Origin: Nonomuraea thailandensis | Lineage (GTDB): Bacteria > Actinomycetota > Actinomycetes > Streptosporangiales > Streptosporangiaceae | DNA: 64,000 bases | Direction of reading: 5' to 3' | NCBI RefSeq assembly: GCF_024172165.1 | Contig: NZ_JAMZEB010000002.1 | Coordinates: 2,377,501-2,441,500, forward strand | Shown: piece after piece, positions 40,977-49,606 of the stretch | How positions within the stretch are numbered: the first letter of the stretch is position 1 | Layout of the letters: every line of letters begins with the position of its first letter | Program-made: the position numbers and the translations under genes | The notes under the pieces: generated by a model | Told to the model about the DNA's origin: nothing | Database searches by the model: none | Seen by the model: only the letters and a program-made list of their open reading frames with translations

Positions 40977-42964
40977 AGCGGCGCCAGCGCGACCTCGCCG
41001 GACACCTCCTGGCCGGTGAGCAGGTCCGTCCCCTTCCCTCCCACGGGGACGGACGCGCCCGCCTCGGCGCTGTGGTTGAGCAGGAACACGTAGTCGTAGG
41101 CGTCGTCGCCGCGCACGGTGCACTCCACGTGCGCGGGAACCCCCTCGAAGCGCGAGCGCACGCCCGCCTCCCCGACGACCCGCGCCACGGTGGCGTCGAA
41201 CGCCTCCTGCTCCAGCAGGGTCGCGAAGTAGACGACCCGCCCGGCGCCGTAGGCGTTCTCGACCACGGCGGCCCGCCCCTCCAGCAGCCCGTCCGCGTAC
41301 GTGGCCAGCGCCTTGCCCGACTCCAGGTGCAGGTCGTCGCGCCACCAGGTCGCCGTCGTGCGCCGCCCGTCGGCGAACGTCACGGCGAACTCCTCGTGCG
41401 GCCGCGCCGGCCAGTACTCGTCGATCTTGGCCCCGATGAGCTCGCGGAACGCCCCCGGGTAGCCGTTCGGCCTGACCCGGTTGTCGGCGTCCACGACGCC
41501 GGAGAAGAACGACATGATCACGGTCCCGCCGTTCCGGGCGAACTCGTGGATGCGCGCGACGGCCTCGTCGTCGATCAGGTACGCGTTCGGCACGATCAGC
41601 ACCTTGTACCCGTCCAGCGACGAGGCGTGGCCCACCACGTCCACCGCGTGGTGGCGCTCCCACAGCGGCGTGTAGTGCCGCATGACGGTGTCGGTGTAGC
41701 TGAAGTCGGAGCGCGGCAGGCCGAAGACCTCCTCCAGCCCCCACCAGCCGTCCCAGTCGAACATGATCGCGATGTCCGACCGCGAGCGGGTGCCGGCGAC
41801 CGGGGCGAGCCGCCCGACCTCCCGGCCCAGGTCCTTGATCTCCCTGAACGTGCGCGAGTCGGGCCCGGAGTGCGGCAGCATCGCCGAGTGGAAGCGCTCC
41901 TGCCCGCCGCGGCTGGCCCGCCACTGGAAGAACATCACCGAGTCGGCCGCCCGCGACACCGCCTGCAGCGAGCCGAGCCGCATCCGGCCGGGCTCCTTGA
42001 CGATGTTGAGCTGCCACTGGCTGACCGCGCTGCTCGACTGCTCCATCAGCATCCACGGCTGCCCGCCCTTGAGGGAGCGGAACAGGTCGTAGTTGAAGGC
42101 CGCCGACACGTGGGAGTCGGCGTCGGCCGGGTTCGGGTAGATGTCGAGCGCGGCCGCGTCCTCCTCCGGCGCCCACTTCCAGTAGTCGGCGTGGCGGAAG
42201 AAGCGCATGAAGTTGGTCATGACCGGGATGTCGTCGCGGAAGGAGCGCACGATGTCCCGCTCGGCGAGGTAGCACTCCAGCAGCGCGTCGGAGGTGAAGC
42301 GCTTGAAGTCGAGCCTGCGGGTGGGGTTCATCCAGGTGCGGGGGATGTGCGGGACGTCGACCTGCTCCCAGTCGGTGTAGACCTGGCCCCAGAACCGGGT
42401 GGTCCACGCCTCGTTCAGCCGGTCGAGGGTGCCGTACCTGCGCTTGAGCCAGGTGCGGAAGTTGGCCGCGGCGGCCGGGCCGTACGACGTGGGGCCGTAC
42501 TCGTTGCTGATGTGCCACATCGCCAGCGCCGGGTGGAAGGAGTAACGCTCGGCCAGCTTGGTGGTGATCGAGGCCGCGTACTCGCGGTAGACGGGTGAGG
42601 ACGGGTCGTACTGCATGCGGTTGCCGAAGCCGAACGGATGCCCGTCCTCCCTGATGGGGAACACCTCGGGGTGCAGGTGGGTGAGCCAGACGGGCGGCGC
42701 GGCCGTGGGGGTGGCCAGATTGACGCTGATGCCGTTCTCGTGGAGGAGATCCATGATCTCGTCCATCCAGCCGAACTCGTACTTCCCGGGCTCGGGCTCC
42801 AGCGAGGCCCACGCGAAGACGCCCAGGCTGACGGTGTTCACACCGGCCTCGCGCATCAGCCGGACGTCCTCCTGCCACACCTCGCGGTCCCACTGCTCGG
42901 GGTTGTAGTCGCCGCCGAACGCGAAACCACCCACCCGGCGCCGGAAATTCTCCATGCGCGACAT
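40943..42964 (-). CDS. GH42 beta-galactosidase
   Basis: A 673-residue family 42 glycosidase. N-terminal GGDYNPEQWDREVWQEDVRL is diagnostic; the acid/base Glu is in MWHISNEYGPTSYG near residue 150 and the nucleophile Glu in WMLMEQSSSAVSQWQ near 310. A trimerisation domain (about 385-600) and a small beta end domain follow. No signal peptide, so it acts inside the cell on imported beta-galactosides. ATG 42964 with GGGAG is chosen over an in-frame ATG at 42994 inside the GH3 gene. Operon with GH3 13 bp upstream; controlled by the divergent LacI. Confidence 0.93.
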   Translation of the reverse strand: MSRMENFRRRVGGFAFGGDYNPEQWDREVWQEDVRLMREAGVNTVSLGVFAWASLEPEPGKYEFGWMDEIMDLLHENGISVNLATPTAAPPVWLTHLHPEVFPIREDGHPFGFGNRMQYDPSSPVYREYAASITTKLAERYSFHPALAMWHISNEYGPTSYGPAAAANFRTWLKRRYGTLDRLNEAWTTRFWGQVYTDWEQVDVPHIPRTWMNPTRRLDFKRFTSDALLECYLAERDIVRSFRDDIPVMTNFMRFFRHADYWKWAPEEDAAALDIYPNPADADSHVSAAFNYDLFRSLKGGQPWMLMEQSSSAVSQWQLNIVKEPGRMRLGSLQAVSRAADSVMFFQWRASRGGQERFHSAMLPHSGPDSRTFREIKDLGREVGRLAPVAGTRSRSDIAIMFDWDGWWGLEEVFGLPRSDFSYTDTVMRHYTPLWERHHAVDVVGHASSLDGYKVLIVPNAYLIDDEAVARIHEFARNGGTVIMSFFSGVVDADNRVRPNGYPGAFRELIGAKIDEYWPARPHEEFAVTFADGRRTTATWWRDDLHLESGKALATYADGLLEGRAAVVENAYGAGRVVYFATLLEQEAFDATVARVVGEAGVRSRFEGVPAHVECTVRGDDAYDYVFLLNHSAEAGASVPVGGKGTDLLTGQEVSGEVALAPLGAAVIQIARA

Positions 42965-42977
42965 GCCACTGCTCCCG

Positions 42978-45290
42978 TCAGTTGTGATCTTCAATGGAAA
43001 CGTCCGTCAGGCGGCGCTCCGAGCCGGTGAGCTCGTGCACCGGGCCGGTCAGCGTGACCGTCCGCTCGTCCACCACGTCCGCGACCGAGCGGCGCACGGA
43101 CAGGCCGACCTCGCCGGGCTCGACCACGCGCCGCCCGTCCCTGCCGGTGAACGACAGCAGCCGGGCCGGCACGTCGAACGCGACCCGCGCGCTGCCGCCG
43201 GGCGGGAGCTCGACGCGGGCGTAGCCGACGAGCTGGGCGAGGGGGCGGGTGACCGAGGCGATCCGGTCGGCGGCGTACAGCTGGACGACCTCCGCGCCCG
43301 CCCGGTCGCCGGCGTTGCGCACCACCACCGAGCAGCGGATCGGCTGCCCGGCGGGGACCTCGCCGGCCTCGACGGTGAGGCCGGCGTACTCGAAGCGGGT
43401 GTAGCTGAGGCCGTGCCCGAAGGGCAGGACGGGGGCGGGGTCGAGGTTGCTGACCGAGCCGGCCCCGCCGAGCCGCGGGTGCAGGTAGCTGTAGGGCTGG
43501 CTGGCGGTGCCGCGCGGCATGCTCATCGGCAGCCGCCCGGACGGGTTCACGGCGCCGCTCAGCACGCGGGCGATCGCACCCGCGCCCTCCTCGCCGGGGA
43601 AGTACGCCTGCACGACCGCCGAAGCGCCCTCGATGATCGACGGCACCGCGTACGCGCGGCCCGTCATCAGCACCACCACGGTCGGCGTGCCCGTGGCCAG
43701 CACCGCCTCGGCCAGCTCCCGCTGCGCGCCTGGCAGGTCGAGGCTCTCCACGTCGCAGCCCTCGCCGGAGGTGCCCCGGCCGAACAGCCCCGACCGGTCG
43801 CCCAGCACCAGGATCGCGACGTCGGACCCGGCGGCCAGGCGGGCGGCGCCGGGGATGCCCTCGCGGTCGCCGTCGTCCACGCCGGTGCCCTTCGCGGTGC
43901 TGATCCGCGCTCCGGGCAGCTCCGCGCGCAGCGCCTCCAGCACGGTCGGGGCGGCGATGCCGGTCTCGACCCCGGGGAAGTGCGGCAGCACGTGCTGGAC
44001 GAAGGAGTAGCAGCCGAACAGCGCGGCCACGTCGTCGGCGTTCGGCCCGACGACCGCGATCTGCTTCCCCTCGGCCCGGAGGGGGAGCACGCCGTCGTTG
44101 GTGAGCAGGATGACCGACTCCTCGGCCAGCCGCCGCGCCAGGTCGCGGGAGCCGGCGTCGTCGAGGTCCACGGGCCCGGACGGCTCGGGGTCGTAGTCGT
44201 CGTCGAGCAGCCCGAGCTCCGCCTTCTGCCGCAGCACGCGGCGCAGCGCCCGGTCGATCAGCGACTCCTCGATCCGGCCCTCGGCGACCGCCCGCTCCAG
44301 CGGCTCCAGGTAGGCCACGCCGGTCGGCAGCTCGACGTCGATGCCGGCGGTCAGCGCCTGGACGGCGGCGTCCCCGGCGTCGGCGGCGACCGCGTGCAGG
44401 GTGTGCAGGAACGCCACCGCGAAGTAGTCGGCGACGACCGTGCCCTCGAAGCCCCACCGCTCGCGCAGGATCTCGGTGAGGTAGTGGGCGTCGGCGGCGA
44501 TGGGGATGCCGTCGATCTCGGCGTAGGAGTTCATCACCGAGCCGGCGCCCGCGTCGCGCACCGCGACCTCGAACGGGAACAGCAGCGTGTCGGCCACCTC
44601 GCGCGGGCCCGCGTGCACGGGGGCGAGGTTGCGGCCGGCGCGGGAGTTGGAGTAGCCGACGAAGTGCTTCAGGGTGGCGATCACGCCCGTGGACTGCACG
44701 CCGCGCACGTAGGCGGCGGCGATCGTGGCGACCTCGTACGGGTCCTCGGAGACGCACTCCTCGACCCGGCCCCACCGCTGGTCGCGGATCACGTCGAGCA
44801 CGGGCGCCAGGCCCTGGTGCACGCCGAGCGAGCGCATGCTCTCCCCGATCCTGCGGCCCATCTCCGCCACCAGGTCCGGGTCGAACGAGGCGCCCCACGC
44901 CGGTGGCACCGGGTAGGTGGTGGCCTGCCACGCCGCCAGCCCCGTCAGGCACTCCTCGTGCGCGAGCGCCGGAATGCCGAGCCGCGTGTTCTCCCGCAGC
45001 CAGCGCTGCCGCGCGGCCAGCGCGGTGCGGGCCCATTCCGGGTCGACGGGCCGGGTGCCGAAATGGCGGGTGATCTGGCCGACGCCGTTCTCGGCGAACG
45101 CCTCGAACTGCACGTCCTCGCCCTGCATCGAGTCCTGCAGCGGGGCGACCACGCCCTCGTCCCGATTGACGTTCAGCCACACGCCCACGAGTTGCGCGAG
45201 CTTCTCGCCGAGCGTCATCTCCGCCAGCAGTTCCTCGACCCGCCGGGACCGTCGTCCGGCGAGATCCGGCTGCTCAACACGTGCAGGCAT
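42978..45290 (-). CDS. GH3 beta-glycosidase
   Basis: A 770-residue family 3 glycosidase without signal peptide. Domains: TIM barrel about 1-340 with substrate Lys-His in IATLKHFVGYS near 208 and nucleophile Asp in GTVVADYFAVAF near 290; alpha/beta sandwich about 385-600 with GRAYAVPS; fibronectin III-like end 640-750. EECLTG near 113 and NSYAEIDGIP near 262 are also typical. It frees terminal beta-sugars (glucose, xylose or galactose) from imported oligosaccharides. Transcribed with GH42 from a TTGACA promoter (complement of 45397-45402) and controlled by GAAAGTTTC operators. Confidence 0.93.
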   Translation of the reverse strand: MPARVEQPDLAGRRSRRVEELLAEMTLGEKLAQLVGVWLNVNRDEGVVAPLQDSMQGEDVQFEAFAENGVGQITRHFGTRPVDPEWARTALAARQRWLRENTRLGIPALAHEECLTGLAAWQATTYPVPPAWGASFDPDLVAEMGRRIGESMRSLGVHQGLAPVLDVIRDQRWGRVEECVSEDPYEVATIAAAYVRGVQSTGVIATLKHFVGYSNSRAGRNLAPVHAGPREVADTLLFPFEVAVRDAGAGSVMNSYAEIDGIPIAADAHYLTEILRERWGFEGTVVADYFAVAFLHTLHAVAADAGDAAVQALTAGIDVELPTGVAYLEPLERAVAEGRIEESLIDRALRRVLRQKAELGLLDDDYDPEPSGPVDLDDAGSRDLARRLAEESVILLTNDGVLPLRAEGKQIAVVGPNADDVAALFGCYSFVQHVLPHFPGVETGIAAPTVLEALRAELPGARISTAKGTGVDDGDREGIPGAARLAAGSDVAILVLGDRSGLFGRGTSGEGCDVESLDLPGAQRELAEAVLATGTPTVVVLMTGRAYAVPSIIEGASAVVQAYFPGEEGAGAIARVLSGAVNPSGRLPMSMPRGTASQPYSYLHPRLGGAGSVSNLDPAPVLPFGHGLSYTRFEYAGLTVEAGEVPAGQPIRCSVVVRNAGDRAGAEVVQLYAADRIASVTRPLAQLVGYARVELPPGGSARVAFDVPARLLSFTGRDGRRVVEPGEVGLSVRRSVADVVDERTVTLTGPVHELTGSERRLTDVSIEDHN

Positions 45291-45320
45291 ACACCCTCGT
45301 TCATGCGCATCAAACGTCCG

Positions 45321-45347
45321 GAAAGTTTCTGAGTAACTTTCCGAAAG
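45321..45347. promoter_or_regulatory. LacI-type operator pair before the GH3-GH42 operon
   Basis: GAAAGTTTC (45321-45329) and CTTTCCGAAAG (45337-45347) lie between the GH3 start (45290) and its predicted promoter. The whole forms an inverted repeat, GGAAAGTT...AACTTTCC. The same 9-mer recurs at 45476-45484 before the LacI gene. Confidence 0.65.
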
Positions 45348-45372
45348 ATTATCGTGACATTATCGATCAAGT

Positions 45373-45402
45373 ACGGTAGGGTCCTGCTCGCAACCCTGTC
45401 AA
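45373..45402 (-). promoter_or_regulatory. Promoter of the GH3-GH42 operon
   Basis: On the minus strand TTGACA (complement of 45397-45402) is followed after 18 bp by TACCGT (complement of 45373-45378). Operators lie just downstream of the predicted start. Confidence 0.5.
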
Positions 45403-45470
45403 CAGCGCGTATCAAATGGCGGCACCTCATCAATTTCCCAGGTGAAGACGCCACCTAGTTTCAGGTGGGT

Positions 45471-45484
45471 TTTCCGAAAGTTTC
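45471..45484. promoter_or_regulatory. LacI autoregulatory operator
   Basis: TTTCCGAAAGTTTC, containing GAAAGTTTC, lies 18 bp before the LacI GTG start and matches the sites before GH3. Confidence 0.6.
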
Positions 45485-45501
45485 AACACGCGGGAGGTCC
45501 T

Positions 45502-46527
45502 GTGCCTCGAGCCACACTGGCCGACGTCGCGGCGGCGGCCGGAGTCTCGGTGCCGACGGTGTCCAAGGTGCTGAGCGGCAAGAAACACGTCTCCGCCGCC
45601 ACCAGGGACAAGGTGCTCGAAGCGGTCCGGACGTCCGGCTACGAGGCCCCGCGCCCGCCCACCGCACCCCGTGTCGGCGTCGTGGACCTGCTCATCGACG
45701 GGCTCGGCTCCCCGTGGGCCCAGGTGCTCATCAGCGGCGCGGAGAAGGCGGCGGCCCGGTGGGGCTTCTCGCTCGTCGTGACCTCCTCCGCGCGCGCCGA
45801 CTTCGACCTGCGGCGCTGGATCGGGATGGTGCGCAAGCGCAACACCGACGGCATCGTGCTGGTGCTCTCCCGCGCCGACCAGCGCGAGATCGCCGCCCTG
45901 GAGGAGCTGCTGCACGTGCCGCTCGTCCTGCTCGACCCGGTCGGCCAGCGCGACCCGCGCCTGTCCACCGTCGGCGCCACCAACTGGCTGGGCGGCGTCA
46001 TGGCCACCACCCACCTGCTGGAGCTCGGCCACACCAGGATCGCCTTCATCGGCGGGCCGCTCGACACGCAGTGCACGCTCGACCGGTACGAGGGGTACCT
46101 GGCCGCGCACCGCACGTTCGGCATCGACTCCGACCCCGCGCTCACCCGCTACGGCGACTTCCTGGTCGGCAGCGGCAAGGGCTTCGGCGGCGAGCTGCTC
46201 GACCGCGACGACCCGCCCACCGCCGTCTTCGCCGGCAACGACCTGCAGGCCGCCGGCGTCTACCAGGCGGCCACCGAGCGCGGCCTGCGCGTGCCCGACG
46301 ACCTGTCCGTCGTCGGCTTCGACGACTCGCTGCTGTGCGAGACGCTGTCGCCGCCGCTCACCACCGTCCGCCAGCCGCTCGACGACATGGCCAACGAGGC
46401 CGTCCGGCTCGTGTACGAGGAGCTCACCCACCCGAAGGGCCCCGCCGGCACCCGCATCGAGCTGGCCACCACCCTCATCGTCCGCCGCAGCACCGCGCCA
46501 CACGGCGAGAAACCGGTGCGTACATAG
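45502..46527 (+). CDS. LacI-family repressor of the GH3-GH42 operon
   Basis: A 341-residue LacI protein. HTH: PRATLADVAAAAGVSVPTVS at the very start, then KVLSGKKHVSAATRDKVLEA; effector domain from VGVVDLLIDGLGSPWAQVL. C-terminal VVGFDDSLLCETLSPPLTTV is typical of the XylR/BxlR-like branch. GTG 45502 with GGGAGG is preferred; the frame is open to an ATG at 45442, which would overlap the operator. It is divergent from GH3-GH42 and its operators flank both genes. Confidence 0.9.
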   Translation: MPRATLADVAAAAGVSVPTVSKVLSGKKHVSAATRDKVLEAVRTSGYEAPRPPTAPRVGVVDLLIDGLGSPWAQVLISGAEKAAARWGFSLVVTSSARADFDLRRWIGMVRKRNTDGIVLVLSRADQREIAALEELLHVPLVLLDPVGQRDPRLSTVGATNWLGGVMATTHLLELGHTRIAFIGGPLDTQCTLDRYEGYLAAHRTFGIDSDPALTRYGDFLVGSGKGFGGELLDRDDPPTAVFAGNDLQAAGVYQAATERGLRVPDDLSVVGFDDSLLCETLSPPLTTVRQPLDDMANEAVRLVYEELTHPKGPAGTRIELATTLIVRRSTAPHGEKPVRT

Positions 46528-46628
46528 ACGAACCCGTTTATTGTGACGATCCGGCAGGCCGTGACCCCCGTCACACACGCAGGACGTACGCCGGTGAATC
46601 CCGGGTTCCTGATCAGAGATCCGCGCAC

Positions 46629-46795
46629 GCCTGTACGCCAGGGAGCGGCGCACCGCGCTCACCCTGCAGAGCAGCCGGCCACCTGTCGCCGGTGCTCGTC
46701 CAGCCCGACGGGGTGGCCGAGACGCTCCCGGTCGCGCCGGGCCCGCCGCTCGGCATCGGCGCGGAGCCGTTCGAGTGGCCAAGGCGCTCTGAGCG
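46629..46795 (+). pseudogene. Relic of a SpoIIE/PP2C-type phosphatase gene
   Basis: Two short stretches of a PP2C-SpoIIE phosphatase lie next to each other in different frames. LYARERRTALTLQ (from 46631) is the linker helix before the catalytic domain of RsbU-like proteins; AGHLSPVLVQPDGVAETLPV then PLGIGAEPFE (from about 46674) is the late AGHPPPLL region. About 100-150 residues between them, including metal-binding Asp motifs, are missing, and the frame shifts at the junction. The gene is dead. The rest of the 300-bp gap (46528-46830) shows nothing else. Confidence 0.6.
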
Positions 46796-46830
46796 GGCCC
46801 GCGTGCGCATCCTCGCCGGGGAGCCGCGGC

Positions 46831-47478
46831 TCAGAGCAGGCCCGCGTCGCGCACCTTCATGGCCACGACCACCCGGTTGTCGGTGCCCAGCTTGGCGAAG
46901 ATGCGCGTGATGTTCGCCTTCACCGTGGCCACGCTCACCGACAGGTCCCGCGCGATCTCCGCGTTGGAGCTGCCCCTGGCCACCTCCACCGCCACCTCCC
47001 GCTCGCGCTCCGTCAGCGACTCCAGCTCCCGCGCCGCCTCCGGCCGGTGCGGCTCGAAGCGCCCGGTGGCCGCCGCGATCACCTGCTGGGCGACGCTCGG
47101 CGACAGCACCGGCTCGCCGCGCGCCACGGCCCGCACCGCCTCGATCATCTTCGGCGGCGGCGTGTCCTTCAGCAGGAACCCGCTCGCCCCGAGCTGCAGC
47201 GCGCGCAGCACCATGTCGTCGGCGTCGAACGTGGTCAGCACCAGGATCCGGGGCGCGTCGCGGCGGCCCAGCAGCAGCTCGGTGGTGGTCAGGCCGTCCT
47301 GCTCCGGCATCCGGATGTCCATCAGCACCACGTCGGGCCGCAGGTCGCGGATCACCGCCATGGCCTGCTTCCCGTCGCCCGCCTCGCCGGCCAGCTCCAG
47401 GTCGGGCTCGCCGCCCAGGATGAGGCGCAGCCCCGTGCGCACCATCGGGTCGTCGTCCACGATCACCACTCTGATCAC
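46831..47478 (-). CDS. NarL/FixJ-type response regulator
   Basis: A 215-residue regulator. Receiver: VVIVDDDPMVRTGL with the acidic pocket at residues 8-9, phospho-Asp in VVLMDIRMPEQDG near 53, Thr in LVLTTFDADD near 80 and Lys in GFLLKDTPP near 104. LuxR-type HTH: LTEREREVAVEVARGSSNAE through VKANITRIFAKLG. GTG 47478 follows the kinase stop by 4 bp, with GGGAGG inside the kinase gene, so the pair is coupled. It probably controls the divergent ABC exporter at 48781-50345. Confidence 0.92.
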   Translation of the reverse strand: MIRVVIVDDDPMVRTGLRLILGGEPDLELAGEAGDGKQAMAVIRDLRPDVVLMDIRMPEQDGLTTTELLLGRRDAPRILVLTTFDADDMVLRALQLGASGFLLKDTPPPKMIEAVRAVARGEPVLSPSVAQQVIAAATGRFEPHRPEAARELESLTEREREVAVEVARGSSNAEIARDLSVSVATVKANITRIFAKLGTDNRVVVAMKVRDAGLL

Positions 47479-47482
47479 GGGG

Positions 47483-48670
47483 TCAAGCCTCCCACGGCAG
47501 CAGGGCGTCCAGGACAAACCGCCCGTCCCGTACGTCGTGGGTGATGGTGCCGCCGGCCATCCGGGTGCGTTCGGCCAGGCCGACCAGCCCGAGCCGGCCG
47601 CCGGGCCCGGCGGCCGCGCCGGCGGGCGCCGGGTTGCTCACCCGGATCCGCAGCCCCGATCCCGGCCGCCCGCCGAGCTCGGCGCGCACGGAGCTGCCGG
47701 GGGCGTGCTTGCGCGCGTTGGTGAGCGCCTCCTGCACGATCCGGTACGCGTGCCGCCCCGTCTGCGCCGGCAGCAGCTCCTTGCGGTCCACCGAGTCGTC
47801 CACCTCGACCCGCTGACCGGCGGCGCGCACCTCCGCGAACAGGGCGTCCAGGTGGTCCAGCGTCGGCTGCGGCGCGTCGGGGCCGCCGCTGCCGCGCCGC
47901 AGGGTGCCGAGCACGGCGCGCAGCTCGTTGAGCGACTGGTGGGCGTTCTCCTGGATGGCCAGCGCGGTCTCGCGCGTCTGCTCGGGGCTCAGGTCCCGGC
48001 GGTAGGCCAGGCCGCCCGCGAGCATCGTCAGCAGCGAGATCCGGTGGGCCAGGACGTCGTGCATCTCCTGGGCGATCTTGAGCCGTTCCTCCAGTTTGGC
48101 CTGCTCGATCCGCTGGGCCTGGGACGCCTCCTGCGCCGCCCGCTGCGCCTCGGCCAGCTCCCGCCGCCCGCGCAGGTAGAGGCCGAAGACGGTCAGCGCC
48201 GTGAGCCCGACGCCGCCCACCAGCGCGTACAGGGCGGTCAGCAGCCAGTTGCTCTGCCACCACAGGGTGGAGGCGACGATGCTCAGCCAGAACACCACCG
48301 CGACCGGCACCACGTGCCGCTGGCGGTGGTGCATGGCCAGCGAGGCGAACGCGACGACGGCCGGGCCGTTGAGCGTCCAGGAGAAAACGGTCGGCACCGC
48401 CGTGAGCAGCGCCACCTGCCACGGCCACCGCGTCCGCCACCGCAGCAGCACCAGGCCCGCCGCGCCGAGCGCCACGTCGAGAAGCCGCATCGGAAGCATG
48501 GCGCCGGCCTCCCCGCCGCGGCCGGACCAGGTGGCCGCCAGGAGGAGGACGAGCAGCAGCGGGGCGGCGGCGATCAGGTAGAGGGCCGCGGTGCCGAGCG
48601 TGTCCGGAGACCTGGGGGAGGGGCGGCGGGCCTGCGGCGGGAGGTCGGCGGGGTCGTGGAGGTCGGGCAC
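47483..48670 (-). CDS. Sensor histidine kinase (HisKA_3 family)
   Basis: A 395-residue membrane kinase. Several N-terminal helices (residues about 20-165) form the sensor; the phospho-His box is AQEMHDVLAHRISLLTMLAG near 200; HATPase_c follows with QEALTNARKHAPGS near 312 and GLVGLAERTRMAGG near 358. GTG 48670 is the start. Pairs with the NarL-type regulator and lies divergent from an ABC exporter, the arrangement typical of bacitracin- or antibiotic-sensing systems of the LiaRS kind. Confidence 0.92.
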   Translation of the reverse strand: MPDLHDPADLPPQARRPSPRSPDTLGTAALYLIAAAPLLLVLLLAATWSGRGGEAGAMLPMRLLDVALGAAGLVLLRWRTRWPWQVALLTAVPTVFSWTLNGPAVVAFASLAMHHRQRHVVPVAVVFWLSIVASTLWWQSNWLLTALYALVGGVGLTALTVFGLYLRGRRELAEAQRAAQEASQAQRIEQAKLEERLKIAQEMHDVLAHRISLLTMLAGGLAYRRDLSPEQTRETALAIQENAHQSLNELRAVLGTLRRGSGGPDAPQPTLDHLDALFAEVRAAGQRVEVDDSVDRKELLPAQTGRHAYRIVQEALTNARKHAPGSSVRAELGGRPGSGLRIRVSNPAPAGAAAGPGGRLGLVGLAERTRMAGGTITHDVRDGRFVLDALLPWEA

Positions 48671-48780
48671 GGGCTCCAGCCTAGAGACCCCTTGGCCGGC
48701 GCTTCAGCTCCCCAGGTCCATCGCCGTAGCGACTCAGGTCCATCGTCGCGGCCGGCGGGGCAGCCCTGAGGACGCAAACC

Positions 48781-49545
48781 GTGGACCCAGGCTTGATGAG
48801 CCCGGGCGGAGTTCCCGATGGACTTGCCCCTGTGATCGAATTCCACCGCGTCACCAAGACGTACAAGGGGATCAGGGCGCTGGACGAGGTGTCCTTCACG
48901 GTCCCGCCCGGCACCGTGACCGGGTTCCTCGGGCCCAACGGCGCCGGCAAGTCGACGGCCATGCGTGTCCTGGCCGGGCTCTGCCGCCCGACCTCGGGCT
49001 CGGCCACCGTGCTCGGGCGGCCGTACGCGGAGCTGGAGCGCCCCGGCTACGACGTGGGCACGCTGCTCGACGCCGGCGCCGCGCATCCCGGCCGCAGCGG
49101 GCGGGAGGTGCTCACCCTGGGCGCCATGATGCTCGGGCTGCCCGGATCGCGCGTGGACGAGGTGCTGGAGCTGGTGGGCCTGACCGGCAAGGAGGGCAGG
49201 CGGGCCGTCGGCGGCTATTCGCTGGGCATGCGGCAGCGCCTGGGCATCGGGCACGCCCTGCTCGGGCGGCCCAGGGCGCTCGTCCTGGACGAGCCTGCCA
49301 ACGGCCTGGACCCGCAGGGCATCCAGTGGATGCGCGAGCTGCTGCGCGGCCTGGCCGCCTCGGGGTGCGCGGTGCTGCTCAGCTCCCACCTGCTGTACGA
49401 GGTCGAGCAGGTGGCCGATCGCATCGTGCTGATCGGCGGCGGCCGGGTGCTGGCCCAGGGCACGCTCGCCGAGCTCGGCCGGGGCCGCAGCCTCGAACAG
49501 ACGTTCCTGGAGCTGACCTCCCACGCGGACCGGAGCCCCGCATGA
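48781..49545 (+). CDS. ABC transporter ATPase (ABC-2 exporter)
   Basis: A 254-residue ATPase. Walker A GPNGAGKST near residue 56, signature YSLGMRQRLGIG near 143, Walker B ALVLDEPANGLDPQG near 167, and H-loop SSHLLYEV near 201. GTG 48781 has GAGGA 8 bp upstream; GTG 48832 would match the usual family N-terminus (IEFHRVTKTY) but lacks a ribosome site. The stop overlaps the first of three possible permease starts. It drives export of lipids, peptides or antibiotics through the next protein. Confidence 0.9.
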   Translation: MDPGLMSPGGVPDGLAPVIEFHRVTKTYKGIRALDEVSFTVPPGTVTGFLGPNGAGKSTAMRVLAGLCRPTSGSATVLGRPYAELERPGYDVGTLLDAGAAHPGRSGREVLTLGAMMLGLPGSRVDEVLELVGLTGKEGRRAVGGYSLGMRQRLGIGHALLGRPRALVLDEPANGLDPQGIQWMRELLRGLAASGCAVLLSSHLLYEVEQVADRIVLIGGGRVLAQGTLAELGRGRSLEQTFLELTSHADRSPA

Positions 49546-49606
49546 GCCTCCCACACGGACCGGAGCCCCGCATGAGCCCTTCATCCCGATCGGAGCGCGG
49601 CATGAC
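49517..49606 (+). repeat. 30-bp repeat, three copies, each with a ribosome site and ATG
   Basis: Units at 49517-49546 and 49547-49576 differ by one base; a third, diverged unit spans 49577-49606. Each contains CGGAGC followed after about 4 bp by CATGA, so GGAG-ATG cassettes occur at 49542, 49572 and 49602, all in the permease frame. Confidence 0.88.

Noticed and set aside
42954..45332. 792-codon plus-strand open frame opposite the GH3 gene
   Set aside because: Compositional artefact; GH3 with intact catalytic motifs is on the other strand.
46528..46830. An intact small gene between LacI and the response regulator
   Set aside because: The only coding signal is two frameshifted pieces of a SpoIIE-type phosphatase.
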